64,000 bases of DNA from Clostridia bacterium (GTDB taxonomy: Bacteria; Bacillota; Clostridia; Oscillospirales; CAG-272), in contig JAGBEE010000023.1 in NCBI GenBank assembly GCA_017937135.1, positions 33,731 to 97,730 of the forward strand, given 5' to 3'. Position numbers and translations under genes: made by a program. This document shows, in pieces, positions 24,689-33,630 of this stretch. Positions within the stretch are counted from its first letter, which is position 1. Every line of letters begins with the position of its first letter. The notes below the pieces were generated by a model. It was not told where the DNA came from and did no database searches. It was given only the letters and a program-made list of their open reading frames with translations.

Positions 24689-24948
24689 AAAAGGGGCTGT
24701 CGCATTAAGCGACGCCCCTTTTTGGGGGGATAGTGAAATGTGTGCAGAAGGCGTGAACTCGTACACGTAGGCGTACTTCGTACGGTAGAGTGCGAGGTCG
24801 CGCCTAAAAAACAGATGTTAAAATGAAGAGGGCTTGCAATTTGTTGCAAGCCCTCAACCTTAAAATTTTTCTAAAATAATTGTTTATACTTAATTTCAAG
24901 AGGGAATGTGTCTGTTTTTGGTCTGTGCTTATTGCAACATCCCCTTTT
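24689..24948 (-). repeat. Dispersed MITE-like repeat, copy B (complete, 260 bp)
   Basis: Complete copy of the element. Its ends are 22-bp imperfect inverted repeats (19 of 22 identical): AAAAGGGGCTGTCGCATTA at 24689 onward and, on the minus strand from 24948, AAAAGGGGATGTTGCAATA. Inside are a hairpin GAGGGCTTGCAA/TTGCAAGCCCTC, a GTACGAAGTAC palindrome and, at the low-coordinate end, a terminator-like hairpin (AAGGGGC with GCCCCTT). No ORF with a ribosome site is present. It starts 14 bases past the tpiA stop, in tpiA orientation. The mobile nature is inferred from TIRs and copy number. Confidence 0.85.
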
Positions 24949-24961
24949 ATTATATCGTAAA

Positions 24962-25717
24962 TTATTGAGCTGCTTCTACAATTATTGAGAAGTCCTTAGC
25001 CTTCAAGGAAGCGCCACCGATAAGACCACCGTCAACGTTTTCCTTTGCAAGAAGCTCCTTTGCATTACCTGCATTCATAGAGCCACCATATTGGATTGTG
25101 ATAGTCTCTCCTGCATCCTTTCCGTAAAGCTCCTTAATTGTGTTACGGATAACTCCACATGTTTCATCAGCCTGCTCTGGAGTTGCTGTAAGACCTGTGC
25201 CAATTGCCCATACAGGCTCGTATGCGATTATTACGTTTGCAAGCTGCTCCTTTGTTACATCCTTAAGAGCGAGCTTTGTTTGCATTGAAACAACCTCATT
25301 TGTAATTCCGTTAAGTCTTTCGTCCTTAACCTCGCCAAGGCAAAGAATAACTGTAAGGCCTGCTTCAAGCGCTGCCTTTGTTCTTAAATTTACAGTTTCA
25401 TCTGTTTCGCCAAAATATTGTCTTCTCTCACTGTGACCGATAATAACGTACTCGATGCCACATTCCTTAAGCATTTCAGCAGAGATTTCACCTGTGTATG
25501 CGCCCTTTGGTGCAAAGTGAACATTTTCTGCACCGATTTTTATGTTAGAGCCCTTTGCAGCCTCTTGTGCTGCGTAGATGTCTACAAATGGAACACAAAA
25601 GATTATGTCACAATTATCCTTTCCCTCAACTAAAGGCTTTGTTTCCTCGATAAGAGCCTTTGCCTGTGAAGGAGTCATATTCATTTTCCAGTTTCCTGCA
25701 ATTACTTTTCTTCTCAT
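24962..25717 (-). CDS. tpiA: Triosephosphate isomerase
   Basis: A 251-residue TIM-barrel enzyme with all key residues: Asn9 and Lys11 in AGNWKMN, His95 in IIGHSERR and Glu167 in AYEPVWAIGTG, plus the phosphate-binding YGGSMN and GGLIGGASL. It interconverts dihydroxyacetone phosphate and glyceraldehyde 3-phosphate in glycolysis. It follows pgk with a 97-base gap that holds a stem-loop; no promoter is obvious there, so the two are likely one transcript. A complete repeat element lies directly after the stop. Confidence 0.97.
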   Translation of the reverse strand: MRRKVIAGNWKMNMTPSQAKALIEETKPLVEGKDNCDIIFCVPFVDIYAAQEAAKGSNIKIGAENVHFAPKGAYTGEISAEMLKECGIEYVIIGHSERRQYFGETDETVNLRTKAALEAGLTVILCLGEVKDERLNGITNEVVSMQTKLALKDVTKEQLANVIIAYEPVWAIGTGLTATPEQADETCGVIRNTIKELYGKDAGETITIQYGGSMNAGNAKELLAKENVDGGLIGGASLKAKDFSIIVEAAQ

Positions 25718-25772
25718 TTTAATTCTCCGTTATATTTAAGTTTATTCATATGAACAGGTGTACATATATAGT

Positions 25773-25804
25773 TAATGTTTGCAGGCTTTACCCTGCAAAC
25801 ATTA
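25773..25804 (-). other. Stem-loop between pgk and tpiA
   Basis: A perfect 13-bp stem (25773-25785 with 25792-25804, containing GTTTGCAGG/CCTGCAAAC) and a 6-base loop. No T run follows on the minus strand, so an mRNA processing or stability element is more likely than a terminator. Confidence 0.6.
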
Positions 25805-25814
25805 CTTTAAATTA

Positions 25815-27110
25815 TTATTTATCCATTAAGCAAGCGATGCCAGGAAGCTCAAGTCCCTCAAGGAACTCAAGTGATGCGCCACCACCTGTTGAGATGTGTG
25901 TCATCTTGTCAGCATAACCAAGCTTTTCAACTGCGGCAGCAGAGTCTCCACCACCGATTATTGAAATTGCGCCTGAGTTAGCAACTGCCTCAGCAACAGC
26001 CTCTGTACCAGCAGCAAAGTTTTTCCACTCGGAAACGCCCATAGGACCATTCCATACTACTGTGCCTGCGCCCTTGATAGCGTTAGCAAAGAGCTCTTGT
26101 GTCTTAGGACCGATATCAAGACCCATCCAGCCATCAGGAATTTCATTTGAATTGCAGTACATTGATTCTGTGTTTTCATCATATTCCTTACCAAGCTTGT
26201 TGTCAACAGGGATTAGGAACTTAACGCCCTTGCTTTCAGCCTTAGCCATCATTTCCTTTGCAAGCTCAACCTTGTCGTCCTCGCAAAGTGATGAACCAAC
26301 ATTATAGCCAAGAGCCTTGAAGAAGGTATATGCCATACCACCACCGATAATAAGTGTGTCAACCTTTTCAATAAGATTGTTAATTACACCGATTTTGTCA
26401 GAAACCTTAGCGCCACCGAGAATAGCAACGAATGGACGAGCAGGGTCTGCAAGCGCTTTACCCATTACGCCGATTTCCTTTTGAATGAGGTAACCACAAA
26501 CTGCAGGGAGATAATCAGCTACGCCTGCTGTTGTAGCGTGTGCACGGTGTGCTGTACCGAATGCATCATTTACATAAATGTCTGCATACTCAGAAAGCTC
26601 CTTTGCAAACTCTGGGTTGTTCTTTGTTTCTCTTGCATCAAAGCGAACGTTTTCAAGAAGAACTGCCTCGCCAGCCTTAAGGTTAGCAACCTTTTCCTTT
26701 GCGTCAGCTCCTACGATATCCTCTGCAAATGTAACCTTGTTGCCAAGAAGCTCGTTAAGTCTATCTGCAACAGGCTTAAGTGTAAATTTCTGCTTGTCGC
26801 CAAGAGCCTTTGTAAGAAGGTCCTTTGTTGCAGCTTCTCTCTCTGCCTCTGGAAGCTCCTCTACCTTTTTCTTTTCCTTCTTTGTAAGACCGAAGCCCTC
26901 TGTCAAGATACTGTGTGGCTTACCCATGTGTGAGCAAAGAACTACCTTTGCGCCCTTCTCAAGAAGGTATTTAATTGTAGGCAATGCGCCAACAATTCTC
27001 TTGTCACTTGTGATTTTTCCATCCTTAAGTGGAACGTTGAAGTCACATCTTACAAGAACTCTCTTGCCTTCTAAAGCAATGTCTTCAATTGTTTTCTTGT
27101 TGTAGGTCAT
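25815..27110 (-). CDS. pgk: Phosphoglycerate kinase
   Basis: 431 residues, longer than the usual 395 or so. The N-terminal [11 protein letters not shown] and the SHMGKP segment, the [10 protein letters not shown]-like region ([17 protein letters not shown]), and the C-terminal nucleotide loop [10 protein letters not shown] are all intact. The extra length is an insertion at about residues 66-107, rich in Lys and Glu ([16 protein letters not shown]), following SHMGKP; insertions here are known in some Clostridia. It makes ATP from 1,3-bisphosphoglycerate. GGAG precedes the ATG and tpiA follows. Confidence 0.96.
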   Translation of the reverse strand: MTYNKKTIEDIALEGKRVLVRCDFNVPLKDGKITSDKRIVGALPTIKYLLEKGAKVVLCSHMGKPHSILTEGFGLTKKEKKKVEELPEAEREAATKDLLTKALGDKQKFTLKPVADRLNELLGNKVTFAEDIVGADAKEKVANLKAGEAVLLENVRFDARETKNNPEFAKELSEYADIYVNDAFGTAHRAHATTAGVADYLPAVCGYLIQKEIGVMGKALADPARPFVAILGGAKVSDKIGVINNLIEKVDTLIIGGGMAYTFFKALGYNVGSSLCEDDKVELAKEMMAKAESKGVKFLIPVDNKLGKEYDENTESMYCNSNEIPDGWMGLDIGPKTQELFANAIKGAGTVVWNGPMGVSEWKNFAAGTEAVAEAVANSGAISIIGGGDSAAAVEKLGYADKMTHISTGGGASLEFLEGLELPGIACLMDK

Positions 27111-27149
27111 TTTTTTATTCTCCTATATTTTAAATTTTTACCACATATT

Positions 27150-27178
27150 ACTATATCATATTTATAATAAATTATCAA
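27150..27178 (-). promoter_or_regulatory. Promoter of pgk-tpiA
   Basis: On the minus strand TTGATA (27178-27173), 17 bases, TATAGT (27155-27150). Confidence 0.7.
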
Positions 27179-27192
27179 TAGTTTTTTTAATT

Positions 27193-28047
27193 TTATTTAG
27201 CGCGCACGTAGTACAACACCAAAATTGCGCCGAGAATTATTCTATACCAGCCAAAGGATTCAAAGCTATGCTTTTTAACGAAGCTCATTAAGAACTTAAT
27301 TACAAGAAGTGATACGAGGAAGGATGCAAGCGTTCCAACGTACAAAACCAAAAGCTCAGTTGCGCTTGGCATTCCAACGTTTACAAAATATTTAAGTCCT
27401 TTAAAAAGTGATGCTCCCACCATTACGGGTATTGCTAAGAAGAACGAAAACTCCGCAGCCGCCTCTCTTGATACCTTAATTACTGAGGCTCCAAGAATGG
27501 TAGAGCCAGAGCGTGATGTTCCGGGCACTAATGAAAGAACCTGAAAGCATCCTATCTTAAATGCAGTTTTCATATCTATATCATATACAGTATTGTATTG
27601 CATTTTACGTCTTTTGTTTATTCTTTCAACAATTATAAATAAAATACCATAGGCTATCAAGGCAATACTAACTGATATAAAATTGTAGAATTTTTCCTCG
27701 AACCAATCATCAAGTAAAAGTCCAATCACCGCTGCCGGAATAACTGCAACTATAACCTTAAGCCAAAGTGACCAGGTGTCCTTCCTTTGTGCTGTATTCT
27801 TTTTTCTTGAAAATGGGTTTAGCTTATCAAAAAACAGAACAACAACTGCCAAAATAGCACCGAGCTGTATTACTACATTAAACAGCTCCTCAAAGGCAGG
27901 GTTATTTTTGAAGGTGTCAAGCTTTATAAACTCCTGCGCGAGAATCAAATGTCCTGTGCTCGATACAGGAAGCCATTCGGTAATGCCCTCAATTATTCCC
28001 ATAAAGACAGTCTTTAATATCTCGACAAGTAATATAAGAAAAGCCAT
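27193..28047 (-). CDS. uppP: Undecaprenyl-diphosphate phosphatase
   Basis: A 284-residue membrane protein of the BacA/UppP family. The two signature segments are present: IIEGITEWLPVSSTGHLIL (about 18-36) and PGTSRSGSTI (about 178-187), with about seven or eight membrane helices. It recycles undecaprenyl diphosphate for cell-wall synthesis and gives bacitracin resistance when abundant. It starts 3 bases after the stop of the U32 gene, so the two are co-transcribed. Confidence 0.96.
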   Translation of the reverse strand: MAFLILLVEILKTVFMGIIEGITEWLPVSSTGHLILAQEFIKLDTFKNNPAFEELFNVVIQLGAILAVVVLFFDKLNPFSRKKNTAQRKDTWSLWLKVIVAVIPAAVIGLLLDDWFEEKFYNFISVSIALIAYGILFIIVERINKRRKMQYNTVYDIDMKTAFKIGCFQVLSLVPGTSRSGSTILGASVIKVSREAAAEFSFFLAIPVMVGASLFKGLKYFVNVGMPSATELLVLYVGTLASFLVSLLVIKFLMSFVKKHSFESFGWYRIILGAILVLYYVRAK

Positions 28048-28050
28048 TTT

Positions 28051-29286
28051 TTACCTTTCCGAAGAGCGAACTATGTCGCCTTCTTTAACGATATAGGGTA
28101 CTTTCATTTTAAATTCCATTGACGGATGGGGTGCGCTTTGTATTTTTTCTCCGTTTTCAAGCATTAAATCGCTTGCTATGAACCTTTTACCTGTTTCCCC
28201 TGGAGTGATAATTTCGCACACGTCCCCCTCTGAAATCTTATTTCTTTGGGTAAAATAGGAATATTCGCCATCGCTCCTTCCCGTCGCTACGCAAAGATAC
28301 GCCTTTTCTCTTAAATAGCCATTTTGAGTGACGGTTTGAGGATTTTCCATTGGGTTATCAAAGTAAAAGCCTGTTGCATATTCTCTGTGGCTAACGCTTT
28401 CAAGCTCGCGAAGCCAAAGTGGATTTAATCGATACTCCTCGGGGTTTTTTAAGTATTCATTGATTGCCATCTTATAAGTATTTGCGCAAATTGCAGTATA
28501 ATATGCGCTCTTCATTCTACCCTCTATTTTAAAGCTGTCAATTCCACTTTCCATAAGGCTCGGAATATGCTCTATCATACACATATCCTTAGAGGACATA
28601 ATAAATGAGCCTTCCTTATATTCCTCGATATTAAGCTCATCCTGTGTGCGCTTTTCCTCAGCAAAGGAAAGAGGGTATGCATTTTTATAATTCCATCTGC
28701 ACGGCTGTGCGCACGCACCACGGTTTGCATCTCTGCCTGTATAGTAGTTTGAAAGAAGGCATCTACCACTATACGAAATACACATTGAGCCGTGTATAAA
28801 GCACTCAAGCTCTAAGGACCTTGGTGTGTTTTTTCTTATCTCATTTATTTCATCAAGGGATAATTCTCTTGCCAAAACTACACGCTTTGCTCCCATTTTG
28901 TGCCAAGCGCTTGCTGTGTAAGAGGAAACAATGCTTGCCTGAGTGGAAATATGAATTTCCATTTTTGGTATTAGCTCTCTTGCAAGCTCAAAAACTCCAA
29001 GATCGGAGATTATCAGCGCATCAACACCAATTCTATCATATGCTAAAAGATATTTTTTTAGTCTTTCATATTCATTTGTATGAGGCATTGTATTTACGGT
29101 TACATATAGCTTTACTCCCTTGGAGTGTGCGTAATTTGTCGCTTGCTCCAATTCCTCAAGCGTAAAGTTATCTGCTGCAGCGCGCATACCGAACATATCA
29201 GAGGCTAAATAAACAGCATCTGCACCGTATAAAATCGCCGCCTTCATTTTTTCAAAGTTGCCCGCTGGGCAAAGTAGCTCTTTCAT
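28051..29286 (-). CDS. Peptidase U32 family protein (RNA-hydroxylation type)
   Basis: A 411-residue protein. It starts KELLCPAGNFEKMKAAILYGADAVYL and carries the U32 signature with Cys residues: ECFIHGSMCISYSGRCLLS followed by NRGACAQPCRW. Family members RlhA and TrhP/TrhO-type proteins hydroxylate 23S rRNA or the tRNA wobble uridine using prephenate; the peptidase name is historical. The C-terminus is the beta-barrel of these proteins (EGDVCEIITPG). It lies between an ABC-2 permease gene (9-base gap) and uppP. Which RNA it acts on is not shown; a TrhP (YrrO) role is the likely one. Confidence 0.85.
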   Translation of the reverse strand: MKELLCPAGNFEKMKAAILYGADAVYLASDMFGMRAAADNFTLEELEQATNYAHSKGVKLYVTVNTMPHTNEYERLKKYLLAYDRIGVDALIISDLGVFELARELIPKMEIHISTQASIVSSYTASAWHKMGAKRVVLARELSLDEINEIRKNTPRSLELECFIHGSMCISYSGRCLLSNYYTGRDANRGACAQPCRWNYKNAYPLSFAEEKRTQDELNIEEYKEGSFIMSSKDMCMIEHIPSLMESGIDSFKIEGRMKSAYYTAICANTYKMAINEYLKNPEEYRLNPLWLRELESVSHREYATGFYFDNPMENPQTVTQNGYLREKAYLCVATGRSDGEYSYFTQRNKISEGDVCEIITPGETGKRFIASDLMLENGEKIQSAPHPSMEFKMKVPYIVKEGDIVRSSER

Positions 29287-29295
29287 CTTATATCC

Positions 29296-30933
29296 TTAAT
29301 TTCTTAATTTTTCAAAATTGTTTTCTGCACATAAATATAGATACAGGTGTATTATTATTGCAAAAATCAAGCTTGGCGTAAGCATTAAAACGGATGAAAC
29401 ATAATAGCTTGTTGTTATTCCAAATATGCCAAGGGCTATTAAAATAATCCCCAAAAGCATTGAGCCAAACATCGAACCAAATACTGCAAAGCCCTGCTTT
29501 ATTGCAACATTTTCGTTTTGCCAGCCAAATTTCGGGAATTTAAGTCCCAAAAGCATTCCTAAATATGCTGTAAATACTACCGCTGAAAGAATAACAAGCA
29601 AGCACATAATTGTGTGCGCTACTGTAACCTCAAGAGCAATACAAGCGATTAGAGTTGCTATTACTGGGGCTGGTGTACAAATTATCAAGTGGGATACTAT
29701 TTTTGCAAAAACAACCTGCCTTGCACTAACTGGCGCGCATTGTAGTATCCATAGATTTTTATCCTCTAAGGAAATTGATGGCGCGCTCACTATATTGGTT
29801 GAATTCAAAAATAACGCAATACAGCTTATGAGCAAAGCAAATATACCTGATGTATTTTCTGTTAAAAACGATGCCAATTGAGGGTTTACAAGCGAAAGCT
29901 CGCTTGCTAATTCTTCAACCAAATCAAAGGCTGATGAGCTTGACACAGCCGCCACAATAGCTATCACAATCATAAGAATATTTCCCATGCCTGCATTCAT
30001 AATATAGGCGCTTGATTTAAAGAAGCGCGAAAGCTCTTTTTTAACAAGTCCACCAAAGGCAGAGCTTGCTTTTTGATTATTGCCCTTGTATTCGATTTTT
30101 GCAGCTGTTTTCTTTGTTGTCAATATTTTTATAAAGCTAAAATCAAGCACAATATAAATAACAACAGATGGAATAATCGCTGTTAATGCAAAGAGTAAGA
30201 AACAGAGCCAGTCACCATTTGCAGCAGCCTCACCTACACAGTAGAAAATTGCTGTGCTTTTAAGACCCGAAAGGTCTATTTCTCCATCGTCGCTGCCTGC
30301 TGAATAGCCCATATTAAAGCATAGATACATATACCCTAAAAACAGCACCAAATAAAGAACAACGGATACTGCTGTTTTATTTTTAACACGTGATGAAACA
30401 AAGGACACTATCCATGCAATTATTGTAGATACTGCAAGGGTGAAAACGGGAATTAGTAAATATGATAAAATTGCAAATACAAAGCCAAGCGGTGTGTATG
30501 AGCATACAACACCGTAAATTATCATAGCAGGCACCATAATTAGCGATTCCAAAAGATAATTTACCACTAAAAGTACTATTATTCTGCTAAGAAAAATGCT
30601 CCTCGGCTTTATTGGCATTGACAAGAGTAGCTCGTTGTCCTTCGAGTCGAAAATTTGTGTTTTGGTTGCAAATATGCTACCAATTACGCAAAACAAGGAT
30701 GCTACTAACGAGGCAAGCGTCATTGTAGCCCAGTTATCGCCTGTTTCTTTTCCAATCAGCGTTATTGCGTAAAACAAAAACGACAGGCTTGCGACTATAA
30801 TGCCGACAAGCAATACAAGCATTAGGCTTATTAGAATTACAGCCACTGTGCTGCGTCTTTTTTTATTTTTATTGTCAAAAATGATGGCAGAAATTATAGC
30901 ATCTATTCTTGATTTAATAAGAGTTTTCAGCAT
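29296..30933 (-). CDS. ABC-2 type transporter permease
   Basis: A 545-residue membrane protein with about twelve hydrophobic segments, in two clusters (about 28-270 and 310-540). A small cytoplasmic loop near 285-300 is basic. Layout and size match large permeases that pair with a stand-alone ATPase of the CcmA/NatA type. Its start overlaps the ATPase gene by 7 bases. The substrate is unknown; these systems export drugs, peptides or sodium, or act in cell differentiation. Confidence 0.85.
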   Translation of the reverse strand: MLKTLIKSRIDAIISAIIFDNKNKKRRSTVAVILISLMLVLLVGIIVASLSFLFYAITLIGKETGDNWATMTLASLVASLFCVIGSIFATKTQIFDSKDNELLLSMPIKPRSIFLSRIIVLLVVNYLLESLIMVPAMIIYGVVCSYTPLGFVFAILSYLLIPVFTLAVSTIIAWIVSFVSSRVKNKTAVSVVLYLVLFLGYMYLCFNMGYSAGSDDGEIDLSGLKSTAIFYCVGEAAANGDWLCFLLFALTAIIPSVVIYIVLDFSFIKILTTKKTAAKIEYKGNNQKASSAFGGLVKKELSRFFKSSAYIMNAGMGNILMIVIAIVAAVSSSSAFDLVEELASELSLVNPQLASFLTENTSGIFALLISCIALFLNSTNIVSAPSISLEDKNLWILQCAPVSARQVVFAKIVSHLIICTPAPVIATLIACIALEVTVAHTIMCLLVILSAVVFTAYLGMLLGLKFPKFGWQNENVAIKQGFAVFGSMFGSMLLGIILIALGIFGITTSYYVSSVLMLTPSLIFAIIIHLYLYLCAENNFEKLRN

Positions 30934-31730
30934 TGTGCCTCTCCCTCTTTCTCTTCAGTTAAGGAAGCATCCGCTTCGCTTATTTCATTTTTATTTTCAG
31001 GTGTTTCTATTGAAAATCCTTCCTTGCCCTCGTATAAATCTAAGAATACACTTTCAAGCGAGCTATCACCCTTTACATCCTGCATTTTGCCACAGGCAAT
31101 TAGCTTGCCATCCTTAATTATTGCAATGTTGTCGCAGATTTTCTCGGCAACATCAAGAACGTGAGTCGAGAAGAATATAGCACCACCGTCATTGCAAATA
31201 TTTTTCATTTCCTCCTTTAGAAGATACGCAGCCTTTGGGTCAAGTCCCACAAATGGCTCATCCATCAAAAGAAGCCTTGGGGAATGAATAAGCGCGCTGA
31301 TTATAGCAAGCTTTTGCTTCATTCCGTGTGAATATGCGCTTATTGGCTGTGCAAGGTCAGCAGTTAGAGAAAACATATTGGCATATTTTTCTATTTTTTC
31401 TTCTCTTTCCTTTTTACCAATTCCGTATATATCTGCTATAAAGTTTAGATACTTTATTCCACTCATAAATTCGTACAAATCAGGGTTGTCGGGTATATAT
31501 GCTATTTTACGCTTGCACTCTATCGGAGAGTCCTTTATCGACACTCCGTCAATCAAAATCTCTCCCATTTCAAAATTCAAAAGTCCACAAATCGATTTTA
31601 GCGTGGTTGTCTTTCCTGCGCCATTGTGACCTATAAAGGCGTACATCTCTCCACTATTTATAGTTAAAGAAAGATTATCAACTGCCTTTTTTTCTCCATA
31701 TAATTTACTAAGTCCTTTAATTTGTAGCAT
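30927..31730 (-). CDS. ABC-2 type transporter ATP-binding protein
   Basis: 267 residues from the ATG at 31730, which has GCGAGGTG at proper spacing; a GTG at 31739 would add 3. Walker A is GHNGAGKTT, signature AYSHGMKQ (a common variant of LSGGQ in this family), Walker B LLLMDEP and H-loop STHVLD. The last 40 residues form an acidic tail (ENKNEISEADASLTEEKEGE) not needed for ATP binding. With the overlapping permease gene it forms an export system. Confidence 0.9.
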   Translation of the reverse strand: MLQIKGLSKLYGEKKAVDNLSLTINSGEMYAFIGHNGAGKTTTLKSICGLLNFEMGEILIDGVSIKDSPIECKRKIAYIPDNPDLYEFMSGIKYLNFIADIYGIGKKEREEKIEKYANMFSLTADLAQPISAYSHGMKQKLAIISALIHSPRLLLMDEPFVGLDPKAAYLLKEEMKNICNDGGAIFFSTHVLDVAEKICDNIAIIKDGKLIACGKMQDVKGDSSLESVFLDLYEGKEGFSIETPENKNEISEADASLTEEKEGEAQC

Positions 31731-31792
31731 ACTTATCACCTCGCATACGCAATATATAGTTATTTTAACATATATTACCTCTTATGTCAATA

Positions 31793-31820
31793 AAAACAGG
31801 CTACATATGTAGCCTGTTTT
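31793..31820. terminator. Terminator after the 58-residue gene
   Basis: A 28-bp perfect palindrome: each arm contains ACAGGCTACAT and ends in a run of A or T. It can act on both strands and has the same GGCTA core as the rnpB terminator. Confidence 0.85.
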
Positions 31821-31824
31821 ATCA

Positions 31825-32001
31825 TTATTGCATGCTTATTTTATCAACAAGCTGCTGCATTTCTCTTTTCGTCTGAGTGTTTTTTGCTTGATTTATTATT
31901 TCGTCCTGCTTGTCGTTTTCCATTTTTAAAAATGCGTACATTGATTTTGGATTATGTGCAAGCGCCATTTGAAAGGTTAGGGGAAGATTATCGTTAGTCA
32001 T
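31825..32001 (-). CDS. Small conserved-type 58-residue protein
   Basis: On the minus strand the ATG at 32001 has AAAGGAG 6 bases ahead and opens a 58-residue protein. It starts MTNDNLPLTFQMALAHNP, followed by MYAFLKMENDKQDEIINQA and ends EMQQLVDKISMQ. Short proteins with the pattern LP-x-F-x-MALAxN and a later K-x-EMQ-LV helix are widespread in Clostridia; I know of no function. It is all helical and soluble. It lies divergent from rnpB and has its own terminator. Confidence 0.78.
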   Translation of the reverse strand: MTNDNLPLTFQMALAHNPKSMYAFLKMENDKQDEIINQAKNTQTKREMQQLVDKISMQ

Positions 32002-32085
32002 AGCTGCTCCTTTGTAAAATTGTTTGCTTTATGCTATTATTTTTATCATATGGCACAATTTTATTTGTGCCAACTTTTTCAATAC

Positions 32086-32114
32086 TTGACAAAAGAGCTT
32101 TTTTTGATTATAAT
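32086..32114 (+). promoter_or_regulatory. Consensus promoter of rnpB
   Basis: TTGACA (32086-32091) and TATAAT (32109-32114), both perfect with a 17-base spacer. The RNA should start near 32121. Confidence 0.92.
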
Positions 32115-32120
32115 AAAAAA

Positions 32121-32480
32121 CGAACTAAATCGGACGGTTGCGCGCTATGATGCCGAAAGGTAATAGTGTGAGGAAAGTCCGTGCTTCACAGGGCAGGATA
32201 GCTGATAACGTCAGCCGAGGGTGACCTTAGGGAAAGTGCAACAGAAAATTACCGCCTTTACAGGTAAGGATGAAAACGTGGGGTAAGAGCCCACGATGCG
32301 CTATGGTAACATAGGGCAGGTGTAAACCCTATCCGAAGCAACACCGTATGCAAGGATTTTTATTTGCCCGATAAGTCTTTTGCGTCCTTGCGGGTGGCAC
32401 GCATTATGCGGAGCCTTGTGGTGACACAAGGCAAAGATAGATGACCGTCGATAACAGAACACGGCTTATAGATTTAGTTC
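32121..32480 (+). ncRNA. rnpB: RNase P RNA
   Basis: About 360 bases with the conserved RNase P landmarks: GAGGAAAGTCCGTGCT near the 5' end, CAGGGCAGGATAGCTGATAA, AGGGTGACCTTAGGGAAAGTG, the ACAGAAA core and the 3' GATAGATGACCGTC with ACAGAACACGGCTTA. The terminal helix P1 pairs GAACTAAATC (32122-32131) with GATTTAGTTC (32471-32480). The folding pattern looks like bacterial type A. It is the catalytic RNA that matures tRNA 5' ends. Confidence 0.97.
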
Positions 32481-32487
32481 ATATATT

Positions 32488-32516
32488 AAAAAACAGGCTA
32501 TCGTAGCCTGTTTTTT
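32488..32516 (+). terminator. Terminator of rnpB
   Basis: AAAAAACAGGCTA (32488-32500) pairs with TAGCCTGTTTTTT (32504-32516) across a 3-base loop. Confidence 0.92.
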
Positions 32517-32586
32517 GATTTTATGGGTTATTTAGCATATTTTTGCGCGCCCTGTGTCGATAATTTGAGATTCTTTGTCTGTTGGT

Positions 32587-33339
32587 TTATTCCATTTCAA
32601 CGATTTTTTTGAAGAAATCCTTAGCCTTTTCAATATCGTCCTCGCTTGTAATATTGTTTTTTGCAATACAAATAACTGTATCAGCAGGAAACTCACTAAG
32701 TGTGGAATAAATGCTTGCAAATTTTGTTTTATTAAGATATACTCCCTTAGTGCCACACATTATCTCCTCATCCGGTGTGTAGCCAAGAATGTCCTCTACC
32801 TTAATAAAGCTATCAATATAATTTTCATAAATTTTTTGGTCCATTAAGTAAAACGCAGTATGTCCTGACATCATTTGATAGTCCATGCTTGTCTTGGCTT
32901 CTCTGTTTGCGCCTGCGGACATAACGTAGTCCATAAACTCCTCAGACTTCATTTGCTCCTCGTTACGATACGTGGTGGAATAAAAATTGATTTTTGATTC
33001 TCCATCCTCGTTGTAGTCGGGGAGATTTTTTTCAAATGCGTCGTTAACTATTGCTTGAAATTTCTTGTTATTTGTGTAAACAGGTCCAAAATAGCCCATT
33101 TCCATATCATATTTTGGGTCAGTTGCGCTCTGAGCTATCATTATAATGGCAATGAGTAGGAAAAACGAGCCGATAATAAGCGCCCACTTGTGCTTATACC
33201 AAAGGTTAGCAAAGAAATTGCCCTCTCTTATCTCTTCCTTCTCGTCGTGAATCTTACTATCATTTTCAACTCCGAGAAGCCTTTGCCTCCTCGCCTCGTT
33301 AGATTCACCTATTTCATCTTGATTTTTATTTTCTTCCAT
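32587..33339 (-). CDS. Single-pass membrane protein of unknown function
   Basis: A 250-residue protein with a charged cytoplasmic start of about 52 residues (EARRQRLLGVEND), one membrane segment at about 53-72 (WALIIGSFFLLIAIIMIA) and a 180-residue outer domain (KYDMEMGYFGPVYTNNKKFQ). No lipobox or catalytic motif. The outer domain has some resemblance in rhythm to periplasmic sensor or binding domains but I cannot name a family. GGAGC lies ahead of the ATG. The left neighbour is rnpB and the right side is a long gene-free stretch. Confidence 0.7.
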   Translation of the reverse strand: MEENKNQDEIGESNEARRQRLLGVENDSKIHDEKEEIREGNFFANLWYKHKWALIIGSFFLLIAIIMIAQSATDPKYDMEMGYFGPVYTNNKKFQAIVNDAFEKNLPDYNEDGESKINFYSTTYRNEEQMKSEEFMDYVMSAGANREAKTSMDYQMMSGHTAFYLMDQKIYENYIDSFIKVEDILGYTPDEEIMCGTKGVYLNKTKFASIYSTLSEFPADTVICIAKNNITSEDDIEKAKDFFKKIVEME

Positions 33340-33494
33340 TTTTGCTCCTAAACTTTAAACTTTAGCTTATTTAAGCTCTTAATATATTATAGCACATTAT
33401 ACTATAGGTTTTCAATATAAACATTTTAAGTGCATTTATATATTAAAGCAGTATAGGCAATTAGTTGCTTTTTAGAATATATTCTAAAAGCCAC

Positions 33495-33511
33495 ACCACG
33501 CAGGACGTGGT
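33495..33511 (+). terminator. Terminator-like hairpin with no plus-strand gene upstream
   Basis: ACCACG (33495-33500) pairs with CGTGGT (33506-33511), followed by TTTTT. Confidence 0.5.
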
Positions 33512-33606
33512 TTTTCATTTTTATAGTAATAAATTGTCATACTAAGCTTAACTTTTACAACGATATATTTTACAGAACAAGTAAATAGGTTCTTTTGTAA
33601 TGCATA

Positions 33607-33630
33607 ACCCACACGCAAAGCCGTGTGGGT
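33607..33630 (+). terminator. Terminator-like hairpin in the gene-free region
   Basis: ACCCACACG (33607-33615) pairs perfectly with CGTGTGGGT (33622-33630), then AATCTTTTT. Confidence 0.55.

Noticed and set aside
26578-27105. A 175-codon ORF antisense to pgk
   Set aside because: It is a shadow of the strongly biased pgk codons; Ser/Phe-rich with no recognisable protein feature and no ribosome site.
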